47,036 nt of DNA from JBOFZL01 sp051655155 (GTDB taxonomy: Bacteria > Bacillota > Clostridia > Peptostreptococcales > Filifactoraceae). Under the pieces are notes generated by a model that did no database searches, was not told the DNA's origin, and worked only from the letters and a program-made list of their open reading frames with translations. This document shows, piece by piece, positions 1 to 7,920 of the stretch. Position numbers and translations under genes: made by a program. The stretch covers positions 1 to 47,036 of the forward strand of contig JBOFZL010000028.1 of the NCBI GenBank assembly GCA_051655155.1, read 5' to 3'. Within the stretch, counting starts at the first letter, position 1; the number at the start of each line of letters is the position of its first letter.

Positions 1-55
1 AAGACACCGCCCTTTCACGGCGGTAACAGGGGTTCGATTCCCCTAGGAGTCACCA
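1..55 (+). tRNA. tRNA-Glu (TTC), 5' end cut off by the window
   Basis: Only the anticodon arm, the T arm and the 3' half of the acceptor stem are present. The anticodon stem CCGCC/GGCGG encloses a loop with TTC, and the T loop reads GTTCGATTC. The gene ends with an encoded CCA at 53-55. It is the first visible member of a five-tRNA cluster, so the operon promoter lies outside the window. Confidence 0.93.
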
Positions 56-59
56 GCAT

Positions 60-135
60 GGGAGCATAGCTCAGCTGGGAGAGCACCTGCCTTACAAGCA
101 GGGGGTCACAGGTTCGAGCCCTGTTGTTCCCACCA
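60..135 (+). tRNA. tRNA-Val (TAC)
   Basis: A complete cloverleaf. The acceptor GGGAGCA pairs with TGTTCCC, the anticodon loop is CTTACAA (TAC, valine), the T loop is GTTCGAGCC, and CCA is encoded at 133-135. Only four bases separate it from the preceding tRNA-Glu, which suggests a shared transcript. Confidence 0.96.
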
Positions 136-150
136 TTTATATAGGCAATT

Positions 151-227
151 GGCCTGGTAGTTCAGTTGGTTAGAATGCCAGCCTGTCACGCTGGAGGTCG
201 AGGGTTCGAGCCCCTTCCAGGTCGCCA
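151..227 (+). tRNA. tRNA-Asp (GTC)
   Basis: A complete cloverleaf. The acceptor GGCCTGG pairs with CCAGGTC (one G-U pair), the anticodon stem CCAGC/GCTGG holds the loop CTGTCAC (GTC, aspartate), and the CCA end is encoded. It is third in the tRNA cluster. Confidence 0.96.
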
Positions 228-253
228 TAATATATATAAATATATAGATTCAT

Positions 254-328
254 GCTGGCATGGCTCAACGGTAGAGCAGCTGACTTGTAATCAGCAGGTT
301 GTAGGTTCGATTCCTATTGCCAGCTCCA
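254..328 (+). tRNA. tRNA-Thr (TGT)
   Basis: A complete cloverleaf. The acceptor GCTGGCA pairs with TGCCAGC, the anticodon stem CTGAC/ATCAG carries the TGT anticodon (threonine), and the gene ends in TCCA. It is fourth in the tRNA cluster. Confidence 0.96.
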
Positions 329-337
329 ATTAAATAT

Positions 338-411
338 GCGGGTGTAGCTCAGTGGTAGAGCCCCGGCCTTCCAAGCCGGTTGCGAGGGTTCGATCCCCTT
401 CACCCGCTCCA
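338..411 (+). tRNA. tRNA-Gly (TCC)
   Basis: A complete cloverleaf. The acceptor GCGGGTG pairs with CACCCGC, the anticodon loop CTTCCAA gives TCC (glycine), and CCA is encoded. It is the last tRNA of the cluster and lies directly upstream of a Rho-independent terminator. Confidence 0.96.
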
Positions 412-414
412 CTA

Positions 415-441
415 AAAAACAACTTCTTAGAAGTTGTTTTT
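415..441 (+). terminator. terminator of the tRNA operon
   Basis: An 11-bp stem, AAAAACAACTT with AAGTTGTTTTT, with loop CTTAG, running into a T-rich tail. It starts four bases after the tRNA-Gly CCA end. Confidence 0.88.
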
Positions 442-538
442 CTTTATCTTGTTTAAATATTAAATTTTATAAAAGCATAGTGGAAAAATTCTTATAATTA
501 TGGTAGGATAAGTTAAATTGATTAGTAAGGAGAATTAT

Positions 539-1186
539 ATGACTAAGTATTTAAGAGATCCTTTTAGTAGTATTTCACATGGAGTAGGAGCTATTGTTTC
601 TGTATTTTTTTTGGTGATAATGTTAGTAAAGATTTATAATGTATCATTTAATGGAGTGGCGTTAGCAATATCTATAAGTATTTTTGCAGTATCATCTGCA
701 TTATTATATACTGCTAGTTCAGTTTATCATGGGGTTAAGGCGAGTGATAAAATATTATTTATTTTAAGAAAATTAGACCATGCTATGATATTCGTGTTGA
801 TTGCAGGTTCGTATGCTCCTTTTTGTATAATGATTTTGCCAAGAAATTTAGGAATACCACTTTTAACTGTAGTATGGATAATTGCTATAATAGGTATTTT
901 ATTTAAGATTTTTTGGTTCAAGTGTCCACGTTTATTAAGTACTTTAATGTATATTGCAATGGGATGGTTGGGTATATTTGTTATTAAACCGATATATTCA
1001 GTACTTCCTACAGCAGCTTTGGTGCTTTTTGCAATAGGAGGAATAGCATATACTATAGGTGGCATAATATATGCTATTAAAAAGCCAAGTTTTAAATATC
1101 TAGATTTCCATGATATATTCCATATTTTTACTTTGATTGGAACTATATTTCATTTTTTAGTGGTGTATATTTATATAATTGCTTAA
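539..1186 (+). CDS. hemolysin III / PAQR-family membrane protein
   Basis: A 215-residue, very hydrophobic protein with about seven membrane segments, as expected for the YqfA/HlyIII branch of the PAQR superfamily. The family's metal-site residues are recognisable: SxxYHG near residue 65, LDHAMIF near 80, and FHDIFHIF with a further His near the C-terminus. PAQR relatives are thought to be zinc-dependent membrane hydrolases; the bacterial physiological role is not settled, and haemolytic activity should not be assumed. I chose ATG 539 because AAGGAG at 527-532 is ideally spaced. A TTG 21 bases upstream would place that ribosome-binding site inside the gene. The gene is monocistronic, flanked by terminators on both sides. 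Confidence 0.88.
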   Translation: MTKYLRDPFSSISHGVGAIVSVFFLVIMLVKIYNVSFNGVALAISISIFAVSSALLYTASSVYHGVKASDKILFILRKLDHAMIFVLIAGSYAPFCIMILPRNLGIPLLTVVWIIAIIGILFKIFWFKCPRLLSTLMYIAMGWLGIFVIKPIYSVLPTAALVLFAIGGIAYTIGGIIYAIKKPSFKYLDFHDIFHIFTLIGTIFHFLVVYIYIIA

Positions 1187-1194
1187 GTTTCATC

Positions 1195-1222
1195 AACCCT
1201 CTTTATATAAGAGGGTTTTGTT
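1195..1222 (+). terminator. terminator after the hemolysin III-like gene
   Basis: AACCCTCTT pairs with AAGAGGGTT around a five-base loop and is followed by TTGTTTTT. It begins eight bases after the stop codon. Confidence 0.88.
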
Positions 1223-1387
1223 TTTATAATTTGTAACAGACAAATTTTAAATACTAGTATATTGACAGTATCATTTATTATCTTAGATATTTCATAAACT
1301 CTATACCAAAAAGTTTTCAAACGTGTACTGAAATATGAGTAATAAACAACTTTCTCAAAGGCACTTTACCATGATAATAAAAGTTAA

Positions 1388-1562
1388 GATGGTAATTTGG
1401 ATTCTGTAAAAGTGTCGGTAGCAAACATAAAGGAAGTAGCAGAAAAGTTAAATATAAGCACTGTGAGGGAATGAAACATGGTTATGTAGGATTTAAGATG
1501 ATTTTAACATTATCAAAAGTGAAGCAGAATTTGATAATGATATTTTATATGGTATTAACTGA
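1388..1562 (+). pseudogene. possible decayed small gene in a gene-poor gap
   Basis: The stretch 1226-1691 has no intact gene. Inside it, one frame (1388-1474) reads in a protein-like way through VSVANIKEVAEKLN and stops. Another frame (1500-1562) reads FNIIKSEAEFDNDILYGIN and then stops. The first piece resembles a helix-turn-helix segment and the second a natural C-terminus. Two frame breaks within 180 bases suggest a decayed small regulator or antitoxin-like gene. This is a reading by eye; no family is recognised and chance is possible. The rest of the gap is featureless AT-rich DNA apart from the promoter at 1632-1660. Confidence 0.25.
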
Positions 1563-1631
1563 AAAGTAGTTATTTGAGTTGAAAATTTTATATAACAATA
1601 TTTATTATATAGTGTATATTTACAAATAGGT

Positions 1632-1660
1632 AAGACAAAATATAGTTTTAGTGTTAAAAT
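1632..1660 (+). promoter_or_regulatory. candidate sigma-A promoter for the radical SAM / RNase E/G operon
   Basis: AAGACA (four of six to TTGACA), a 17-bp spacer and TAAAAT (five of six to TATAAT). It ends 31 bases before the TTG start at 1692 and is the first plausible promoter after a long non-coding stretch. Confidence 0.55.
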
Positions 1661-1691
1661 ATATTGCTAATATAAATTAAGGAGGATTATT

Positions 1692-3518
1692 TTGAAAGAT
1701 ATATATAAGTTTTTAGATAAAGTCGAAAAACCTGGAAGATATGTTGGAAATGAAATGAATATAATAAAGAAGAATTTAGATGATGTTAAGGTAAGATTTG
1801 CATTTGCTTTTCCGGATATGTATGAGATAGGTATGAGTCATTTAGGGATGCATATTTTGCATGGAGTATTAAATAATATTCCAGAGGTTTGGTGTGAAAG
1901 AGTTTTTGCTGTAGGAACTGACATGGAAGAGAGATTAAGGGAAGAAGAAATAAGTCTTTTTTCTTTAGAGTCAAAGACTCCTTTAAAGGAGTTTGATTTT
2001 TTAGGTTTTACTTTACAATATGAAATGTCATATACCAATATTCTTAATATGATGAATATGTCTGATATAAAGATTTATGCTAAGGACAGAAGTGAGTCAG
2101 ATCCTATTATAATAGTTGGGGGTGCAGGGGCATATAATGTTGAACCACTTGCAGAATTTGTGGATTTGGTACTTATAGGTGAAGGGGAAGAGTCCTTACC
2201 GGATGTAATGAATATTTATATGGAGATGAAAGGTCGACCGAAGGCAGAAATTTTACTTACGATTGGGCAGAGGGTAGAAGGGGCCTATGTGCCATCTTTT
2301 TACAAGCCGGTTTATAAGAATGGGATCCTTGTAGGTCAGGATATAATTGGAGATAATCTGAAGGAAACTATTAAAAAGAGGCTTATTTCTGATATGAATA
2401 AGGTGTTTTATCCTTCTAAGGTTATGGTTCCCAATATTGAGATTGTTCATGAAAGGGTTGTTTCAGAAATTTTTAGAGGTTGTACAAGAGGCTGTAGATT
2501 TTGTCAGGCAGGTATGATATGTAGACCTATAAGAGAGAAAAGTAAAGATACTATAGCCGAACAGATTAATAGTTTGGTAAGGTCTACTGGATATGATGAG
2601 GTTTCTCTTTCATCCTTGAGTAGTAGTGATTATTCTGACATTGAGGGGCTTCTTGGAATGTTAAATGCAGAGTACGAAAAAGAAATGGTAAGTATTTCTT
2701 TGCCTTCTTTAAGGCTTGATAATTTTTCTTTGGAAACTGCTAATTTAGTTCAAAAAGTAAGAAAGTCCGGTTTAACTTTTGCCCCAGAGGCTGGAAGTCA
2801 AAGACTTAGAGATGTGATAAATAAAGGGGTTACAGAAGACGATTTAGTTTCGACAGTTACTAAGGCATTTGAAGGTGGGTGGCATAGCGTTAAGCTTTAT
2901 TTTATGATAGGATTGCCAACAGAAACTTTTAAGGACTTAGATGGGATTGTTGATTTAGCGCATAAGGTTATTGATATTTATAAGAACGTAAATAAGGGGA
3001 AGTTTAACAATAAGTTTAAGGTTACTGTTTCTGTTTCGAACTTTGTTCCTAAGCCATTTACTCCGTTTCAGTGGTTTCCACAAAATAGTATTGATGAGTT
3101 TAAGGAAAAGCACCAATATTTAAAATCAAGACTTAGAACACGTGGTATAAGTTATAATTATCATGATGCTGATTTAAGCGTTTTAGAAGCTGTATTTGCA
3201 AGGGGCGATAGGAGATTATCTAAGGTTTTGGAGTTGGCATATAAATCAGGTTGTAAGTTTGACAGTTGGGATGAGCATTTTGATTTTGATAAGTGGATGA
3301 ACGCTTTTAAGGATGCTGGAATTGATTATAGGTCATATGCAGAAAGAGAGTTTGCTTATGATGAATATTTACCTTGGGACTATATAGATATTGGGGTTAC
3401 AAAAGAGTTTTTAAAAGCAGAATACGAAAGGGCAAAGACTCAAAATCTTACATCAGATTGTAGAGAGTCTTGTAATGGATGTGGAATAAATAATAATTTG
3501 GGAAGAGGGCTATGTTAA
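1692..3518 (+). CDS. TIGR03960-family radical SAM protein with B12-binding-like N-terminus
   Basis: A 608-residue protein. Residues 1-190 form a Rossmann/B12-binding-like region (PDMYEIGMSHLGM, IIVGGAGAYNVEPLAEFVD, GEGEESLPD) that lacks the DxHxxG cobalamin-ligand motif. The radical SAM core follows, with Cys264, Cys268 and Cys271 (CxxxCxxC) for the [4Fe-4S] cluster. The C-terminus is Cys-rich (CRESCNGCG). I recognise the family TIGR03960, which is widespread in Clostridia and has no proven reaction. The start is TTG, supported by AAGGAGG six bases upstream and no better ATG. The stop codon abuts the ATG of the DUF2344 gene, so translation is probably coupled. Confidence 0.88.
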   Translation: MKDIYKFLDKVEKPGRYVGNEMNIIKKNLDDVKVRFAFAFPDMYEIGMSHLGMHILHGVLNNIPEVWCERVFAVGTDMEERLREEEISLFSLESKTPLKEFDFLGFTLQYEMSYTNILNMMNMSDIKIYAKDRSESDPIIIVGGAGAYNVEPLAEFVDLVLIGEGEESLPDVMNIYMEMKGRPKAEILLTIGQRVEGAYVPSFYKPVYKNGILVGQDIIGDNLKETIKKRLISDMNKVFYPSKVMVPNIEIVHERVVSEIFRGCTRGCRFCQAGMICRPIREKSKDTIAEQINSLVRSTGYDEVSLSSLSSSDYSDIEGLLGMLNAEYEKEMVSISLPSLRLDNFSLETANLVQKVRKSGLTFAPEAGSQRLRDVINKGVTEDDLVSTVTKAFEGGWHSVKLYFMIGLPTETFKDLDGIVDLAHKVIDIYKNVNKGKFNNKFKVTVSVSNFVPKPFTPFQWFPQNSIDEFKEKHQYLKSRLRTRGISYNYHDADLSVLEAVFARGDRRLSKVLELAYKSGCKFDSWDEHFDFDKWMNAFKDAGIDYRSYAEREFAYDEYLPWDYIDIGVTKEFLKAEYERAKTQNLTSDCRESCNGCGINNNLGRGLC

Positions 3519-4223
3519 ATGGTTATAAGATGTCAATTTACTAAGGTGGGCGATATAGCTTATATTTCTCATCTGGATATTTTAAATGTAATTCATAGGG
3601 GGATAAATCGAAGTGGGATAAGGATAAAGTATAGTGAAGGGTTTAATCCTCATCCTAAGCTAGCTTTTTCTCCTGCACTTTCTTTGGGGGTTGATTCTAT
3701 TTCTGAATATGTTGATGTGGAGTTGGATGAGGTTATAAAGCCTAAGGAATTTATAGAACGTGTTAATTGTAATTTACCTGAAGGGGTAAGATTTACAAAG
3801 GCAAAAGTTTATAATGATAAGAAGTCTCTTTCTGCTCAAATTACACACAACATTTATAAACTAACTTTTTACAATAATCAGCTGCATTTAGATATTTTAG
3901 AAAGAGCTATAACAAATATTAATAATGCTAGTGAGATTATAGTAAAAAAAGTAAATAAGAAAGGGCAGCTTAAGGAGTACAATCAGAAGGAAAAAATTTA
4001 TGATTTAAGTTATAATAAGGGGAGTAAGGTTAATATTTTAGTAGCAGTTCTACAAAACTCTCCTGAAGGGGCACTTAAGATAAAGGAGTTTATGGATATT
4101 GTTAATGAAGAGGTAAAAAAGATAGAAATTAAAAGTGAATATAGCGTTAGTTTTTCTGCTGATGAAATTATTAAAATGTCATCTATATCTATTGTAGATG
4201 GAGAGGTTACAGAGGTAATGTAA
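3519..4223 (+). CDS. TIGR03936 / DUF2344 family protein
   Basis: A 234-residue protein with the family signature near the N-terminus: ISHLDILNVIHRGINRSG and then YSEGFNPHPKLAFSPALSLG. Its function is unknown. In some bacteria this domain is fused to the C-terminus of TIGR03960 radical SAM proteins. Here it is a separate gene starting on the base after that gene's stop, which supports a joint role. The next gene, RNase E/G, also starts with no gap. That order is recurrent in Clostridia and hints at an RNA- or ribosome-linked job, but this is only inferred from context. Confidence 0.85.
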   Translation: MVIRCQFTKVGDIAYISHLDILNVIHRGINRSGIRIKYSEGFNPHPKLAFSPALSLGVDSISEYVDVELDEVIKPKEFIERVNCNLPEGVRFTKAKVYNDKKSLSAQITHNIYKLTFYNNQLHLDILERAITNINNASEIIVKKVNKKGQLKEYNQKEKIYDLSYNKGSKVNILVAVLQNSPEGALKIKEFMDIVNEEVKKIEIKSEYSVSFSADEIIKMSSISIVDGEVTEVM

Positions 4224-5504
4224 ATGAAGAAGCTTATAATTGATAAGGGATTATTTTATCAAAGAACAGCTATTTTAGACGATGGCTTAGTAGAATTTGT
4301 TGATTATAAAGTTGATAATGGAGTATGTTTAGGAGATATTTATATAGCAAAGGTTAAGTCAGTTAATAAGGGAAATAAATCGGCTTTTCTTGAGTTAAAT
4401 GATGAATTTGATGGATATTTACCTAAGGTTAAAGAAAATTTAAAACAGGGAAGTCTAATTATTGTTGAGGTTAAAAAGGAAGCTTTCGGAACAAAATTAC
4501 CTACAGTCACAGAAGATATAAGTTTAATAAGTGATAATTTAGTTTTACTTCCTAATGGAAACGGAATAAAATTTTCAAGAAAGTTATCTGATATTAGTAA
4601 TATTGAAATTATAGCTTGTGAATTAGAAAAAGCTTTATCAAATCAAGGTCTTATAATTAGGTCAGGAGCATATGACAAGGATAAGCTTCTGCTAATGGAA
4701 GAACTTTGTAATTTGCAAAATGAGTATTTGTCTTATGAGCTTATGAAAAATATTTCAAATAAGCCTAAACTTATTAAAAAGGCAGAAACTGTTTATGATG
4801 ATTTGTTAAGATCTAAAAAAGAAAATTATGAGGTTGTTGTTAATGATAAAGAGTTATATAAATTCTTAGATAAGTCTAAGTTGATTAAAGACAATGACTG
4901 TTTGTCATATAATGACAGTAGTTTATTTTCAATATATGGTATAGATGAAGAGTGGATTTTAGGTAAAAAGTATAGCATTGATGGCTGTGAGCTTGTTATA
5001 GAGGAAACCGAAGCTATGACTGTTATTGATGTTAATAGTAAGGGGAAAGAAGTTAACATTAATAGAGAGATTAATATTTTAGAGATAAACCTTTCTTTGT
5101 GTGCTAAGATTGTTCAAATTATAATTTTAAAAAATTTAAGTGGTATAATTGTTATAGATTTTATTAGTATGAAAGAAAAATACAATAAAGAGTTACTTGT
5201 TCAAAGGCTTAAAGATGAGTTTAAAATAGATAGAAATTCTGTGAAGATTCTAGAAATTACTAGCTTGGGACTAGTTCAAGTAGTTAGACAAAGAAAGGAT
5301 AAGTCCATATCAGAAAAACTTACTAAAAAGTGTAGATGCTGCAATGGTAAAGGGTATGAGCCTAACGGTAAATTTAAAAAAATTAAGTTTGAAGATAGTA
5401 TTAAGTTGTTAGGCTATGATAAGGCAATAAGTTCTAATGAAAGTTTTATAGATATCTTTAGTGATGAAGAGAAAAAACTTATAGAAAGCTATTATAGGGT
5501 TTAG
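4224..5504 (+). CDS. rng: ribonuclease E/G family endoribonuclease
   Basis: A 426-residue, RNase G-sized catalytic protein without the long C-terminal scaffold of enterobacterial RNase E. An N-terminal S1-like RNA-binding region (GDIYIAKVKSVNKGNKSAFLEL) precedes the catalytic core. The two metal-binding aspartates are visible as Asp269 (VIDVNS) and Asp312 (VIDFI); they are 43 residues apart, as in E. coli RNase E (Asp303/Asp346). The Zn-link cysteines are Cys370 and Cys373 (CRCC), also at the expected distance. The enzyme cleaves single-stranded AU-rich RNA for rRNA maturation and mRNA decay. It starts directly at the preceding stop codon. Confidence 0.9.
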   Translation: MKKLIIDKGLFYQRTAILDDGLVEFVDYKVDNGVCLGDIYIAKVKSVNKGNKSAFLELNDEFDGYLPKVKENLKQGSLIIVEVKKEAFGTKLPTVTEDISLISDNLVLLPNGNGIKFSRKLSDISNIEIIACELEKALSNQGLIIRSGAYDKDKLLLMEELCNLQNEYLSYELMKNISNKPKLIKKAETVYDDLLRSKKENYEVVVNDKELYKFLDKSKLIKDNDCLSYNDSSLFSIYGIDEEWILGKKYSIDGCELVIEETEAMTVIDVNSKGKEVNINREINILEINLSLCAKIVQIIILKNLSGIIVIDFISMKEKYNKELLVQRLKDEFKIDRNSVKILEITSLGLVQVVRQRKDKSISEKLTKKCRCCNGKGYEPNGKFKKIKFEDSIKLLGYDKAISSNESFIDIFSDEEKKLIESYYRV

Positions 5505-5520
5505 ATATATAAAATTTTCA

Positions 5521-5549
5521 TTGACAATAACGATAGTTTTTGGTAAAAT
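5521..5549 (+). promoter_or_regulatory. strong promoter of the rplU operon
   Basis: A perfect TTGACA, a 17-bp spacer, and TAAAAT preceded by TGG (extended -10). It lies just after the RNase E/G stop and about 90 bases before rplU. Confidence 0.85.
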
Positions 5550-5555
5550 AGTTAC

Positions 5556-5636
5556 GTTATAGCCGCACAGAGCGGGTTTTAAATTTGGAATAATTCTAAA
5601 TACCTAGGTTTGGCGAGTATTGAAATAAGGAGGTGC
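5556..5636 (+). promoter_or_regulatory. structured 5' leader of rplU (L21 leader type)
   Basis: The transcribed leader contains a short hairpin (CCGC at 5563-5566 with GCGG at 5572-5575) and then a region with CCTAGG around 5603, before the AAGGAGG at 5627-5633. Firmicutes carry a conserved RNA, the L21 leader, at exactly this place upstream of rplU-ysxB-rpmA. It is thought to be an autoregulatory ribosomal-protein leader. I assign it by position and visible hairpins, without a covariance-model search. Confidence 0.6.
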
Positions 5637-5640
5637 GCAT

Positions 5641-5946
5641 ATGTACGCTATTATCGAGACAGGTGGAAAGCAATACATGGTTAAAGAAGGCGATTCTTTA
5701 TATGTAGAGAAATTAAACTTATCTGAAGGTGAAACTGTAGAGCTTAAAGCTGTTGCTATTTCAATTGATGGAAAACTTGTTACAGGAGCTGATGCAGCTA
5801 AAGCTAAGGTTACTGCTAAAGTTGAAAAACAAGGAAAAGCTAAGAAAGTGATTGTATTTAAGTACAAGGCTAAAAAAGATTACAGAAGAAAACAAGGACA
5901 TAGACAACCATTTACAAAGATTGTTGTTGAATCTATTGTAGGATAA
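5641..5946 (+). CDS. rplU: 50S ribosomal protein L21
   Basis: A 101-residue protein of the usual L21 length, starting MYAIIETGGKQYMV and containing the family region YKAKKDYRRKQGHRQPFTK near the C-terminus. It is a large-subunit protein that binds 23S rRNA. AAGGAGG sits seven bases before the ATG. It is the first gene of the conserved L21-Prp-L27 operon. Confidence 0.98.
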   Translation: MYAIIETGGKQYMVKEGDSLYVEKLNLSEGETVELKAVAISIDGKLVTGADAAKAKVTAKVEKQGKAKKVIVFKYKAKKDYRRKQGHRQPFTKIVVESIVG

Positions 5947-5948
5947 TT

Positions 5949-6290
5949 ATGATTAAGATACTGATAACTAAAAACAGTAAAAATCAAATTACTGAAATAA
6001 GTGGAACTGGACACGCAGACTATGAGAAATATGGTAAAGATATAGTGTGTGCAGCAGTATCCATACTATTTCAATCTACCTTAATCGGGTTGACTGAAGT
6101 AGTAAAGGTAGAGGTTGAATATGAAATGAGTGAAGCTCATATGCTTATAAGACCAAAGTTTGATAATGATAAAAATCAATTTATAAATGCACTATTAGAT
6201 ACATTGGAAGTATCCTTAGAAGGTATTTTAAAGGAATATCCAAGGTATCTGAATATAACCAGAGGAGGTGCGAGTAATGATAAGAATTAA
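5949..6290 (+). CDS. prp: ribosomal-processing cysteine protease Prp (YsxB)
   Basis: A 113-residue protein with the Prp catalytic pair: His22 in GTGHADY and Cys34 in GKDIVCAAVS. Prp removes the N-terminal extension of L27 in Firmicutes, which is needed for functional ribosomes. The substrate is the next gene, and it has the matching extension. The prp stop lies 14 bases inside rpmA, so the two are translationally coupled. The ribosome-binding site is weak (AGGAT), which suits a catalytic partner made in smaller amounts than L21 and L27. Confidence 0.93.
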   Translation: MIKILITKNSKNQITEISGTGHADYEKYGKDIVCAAVSILFQSTLIGLTEVVKVEVEYEMSEAHMLIRPKFDNDKNQFINALLDTLEVSLEGILKEYPRYLNITRGGASNDKN

Positions 6291-6564
6291 TCTTCAACTT
6301 TTTGCAAGTAAAAAAGGAGTAGGTTCATCAAAGAACGGTCGTGAATCTGCTGCTAAAAGACTTGGTGTTAAGAGAGCTGATGGACAAGTTGTAACTGCAG
6401 GTTCAATTATTGTTAGACAAAGAGGAACAAAAATTCATCCTGGAAACAATGTAGGACGTGGTGGAGACGATACTCTTTTTGCTCTAGTTGATGGAACAGT
6501 AAGGTTCGAAAGAAAAGATAAAAAACGTAAACAAGTGAGTATATACCCAGTTGTTAATGAGTAA
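6277..6564 (+). CDS. rpmA: 50S ribosomal protein L27, with cleavable N-terminal extension
   Basis: A 95-residue protein. It begins MIRINLQLFA followed by SKKG; the LQLFA segment is the Prp recognition motif, with cleavage expected after the Ala. The mature N-terminus reaches the peptidyl-transferase centre. The body (SSKNGRESAAKRLGVK, GNNVGRGGDDTLFA) is typical of L27. I chose ATG 6277 because GAGGAGG precedes it; an in-frame GTG at 6268 lies within that ribosome-binding site. The start overlaps the end of prp by 14 bases. Confidence 0.97.
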   Translation: MIRINLQLFASKKGVGSSKNGRESAAKRLGVKRADGQVVTAGSIIVRQRGTKIHPGNNVGRGGDDTLFALVDGTVRFERKDKKRKQVSIYPVVNE

Positions 6565-6576
6565 GTTGTATTTCGA

Positions 6577-6601
6577 AAGAGTGCTGACTAGCACTCTTTT
6601 A
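6577..6601 (+). terminator. hairpin terminator or attenuator between rpmA and obgE
   Basis: A perfect 9-10 bp stem (AAGAGTGCT with AGCACTCTT) with loop GACT. The T tract is short and partly inside the stem, so partial read-through into obgE is plausible. Confidence 0.65.
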
Positions 6602-6633
6602 TTGTATAATTATTTATAAAGTGAGGTGAAAAA

Positions 6634-7914
6634 ATGTTTGTAGATAAGGCAAAGATATATGTAAAAGCTGGTAATGGTGGAAATGGAGCTGTTGCTTTTA
6701 GACGAGAAATATATGTTCCTGCCGGTGGACCTAATGGTGGGGATGGAGGAAAAGGTGGAAATATTGTTATTTTAGGAGATAATAATATGCGAACCCTAAT
6801 GGATTTTAAGTATAAGAAAAAATATGTTGCAGAATCAGGAGAAGATGGCAAGGGCTCTAATATGTTTGGAAAATATGGAGAAGATTTAGTGCTTAAAGTT
6901 CCAGTAGGTACTGTTGTAAGAGATGAGGAAACCAATCTTGTAATTGCTGATATTAAAAGTATGAATCAAAAGGTTGTTATAGCAAGAGGTGGCTACGGTG
7001 GTAAGGGGAATACTCACTTTAAAAATTCAATAAGACAAGCACCTGCCTTTGCTAAAGCTGGTAAAGAAGGGGAAGAAAAAAATATTATATTAGAACTCAA
7101 GTTACTTGCAGATGTAGGGCTTATAGGCTTTCCTAATGTAGGTAAATCTACATTTTTATCAATTGTAACAAAGGCAAATCCAAAGATAGCTAACTATCAT
7201 TTTACAACACTTACTCCTAATCTTGGGGTGGCTGTTACTAAGTCTGGAGATAGCTTTGTAATAGCAGATATCCCTGGAGTTATTGAAGGTGCTCATCAAG
7301 GAGTAGGTCTTGGCCATGATTTTCTAAGACATATTGAAAGAACTAAACTCTTAGCTCATGTCTTGGATGCCTCAGGTATCGAAGGAAGAGATCCTTATGA
7401 AGATTTTATTGCGATTAATGAAGAGTTAAATTTGTTCAATCCAAAGTTGATGGAAAGAGAACAGTTTGTAATTGCTAATAAAATAGATTTGATATATGAT
7501 GAAGAGCCTCTGAATAAATTGATTAAAAAATTAGAAGCTGACGGATATAAAGTGTTCAAAATGTCAGGAGCCACAAAGGATGGTTTTGATGATATAATTG
7601 AATATATTAATGTGAAATTAAAAGAAATAGAAGATGTTGAAATTATTGATGAAGATGAAATTTATAGTGAAGAAAAAGTTGCAATTAAAAACAAAGATGA
7701 AATTAAAATCACAGTAGAGGAAGGTGTCTATGTGGTTGAAGGTAAATCATTAGAAAAACTTTTATATTCTGTAAATTTTGAAGATATGGAATCGATTAGA
7801 TTCTTCCAAAAGGTACTAGAGTCTTGTGGAGTGTTTGAAAGACTTCGTTCTATGGGAATAAATGATGGAGAAGCAGTAAGAATTCAAGATTTAGAATTTG
7901 AATTTTTTGATTAG
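6634..7914 (+). CDS. obgE: GTPase ObgE/CgtA
   Basis: A 426-residue protein with the three Obg parts: a glycine-rich Obg fold (residues 1-158), a G domain, and a C-terminal OCT domain (about 350-426, as in Firmicutes). In the G domain, G1 is GFPNVGKST from Gly165, G3 lies in IADIPGVIEGA, and G4 is NKID. Obg acts in late 50S assembly and couples ribosome state and (p)ppGpp to growth. The start has GTGAGGTG seven bases upstream. It follows the L27 gene as in most Firmicutes. Confidence 0.97.
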   Translation: MFVDKAKIYVKAGNGGNGAVAFRREIYVPAGGPNGGDGGKGGNIVILGDNNMRTLMDFKYKKKYVAESGEDGKGSNMFGKYGEDLVLKVPVGTVVRDEETNLVIADIKSMNQKVVIARGGYGGKGNTHFKNSIRQAPAFAKAGKEGEEKNIILELKLLADVGLIGFPNVGKSTFLSIVTKANPKIANYHFTTLTPNLGVAVTKSGDSFVIADIPGVIEGAHQGVGLGHDFLRHIERTKLLAHVLDASGIEGRDPYEDFIAINEELNLFNPKLMEREQFVIANKIDLIYDEEPLNKLIKKLEADGYKVFKMSGATKDGFDDIIEYINVKLKEIEDVEIIDEDEIYSEEKVAIKNKDEIKITVEEGVYVVEGKSLEKLLYSVNFEDMESIRFFQKVLESCGVFERLRSMGINDGEAVRIQDLEFEFFD

Positions 7915-7920
7915 GAAAGT

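Noticed and set aside
1262..1290. TTGACA as a promoter in the gene-poor gap
   Set aside because: The hexamer at 17 bp downstream (AGATAT) is a poor -10 box and there is no gene directly downstream.
6588..6935. A 115-codon open frame on the minus strand opposite the start of obgE
   Set aside because: It mirrors the glycine-rich obgE codons (Pro-rich translation) and has no ribosome-binding site; the + strand gene is certain.
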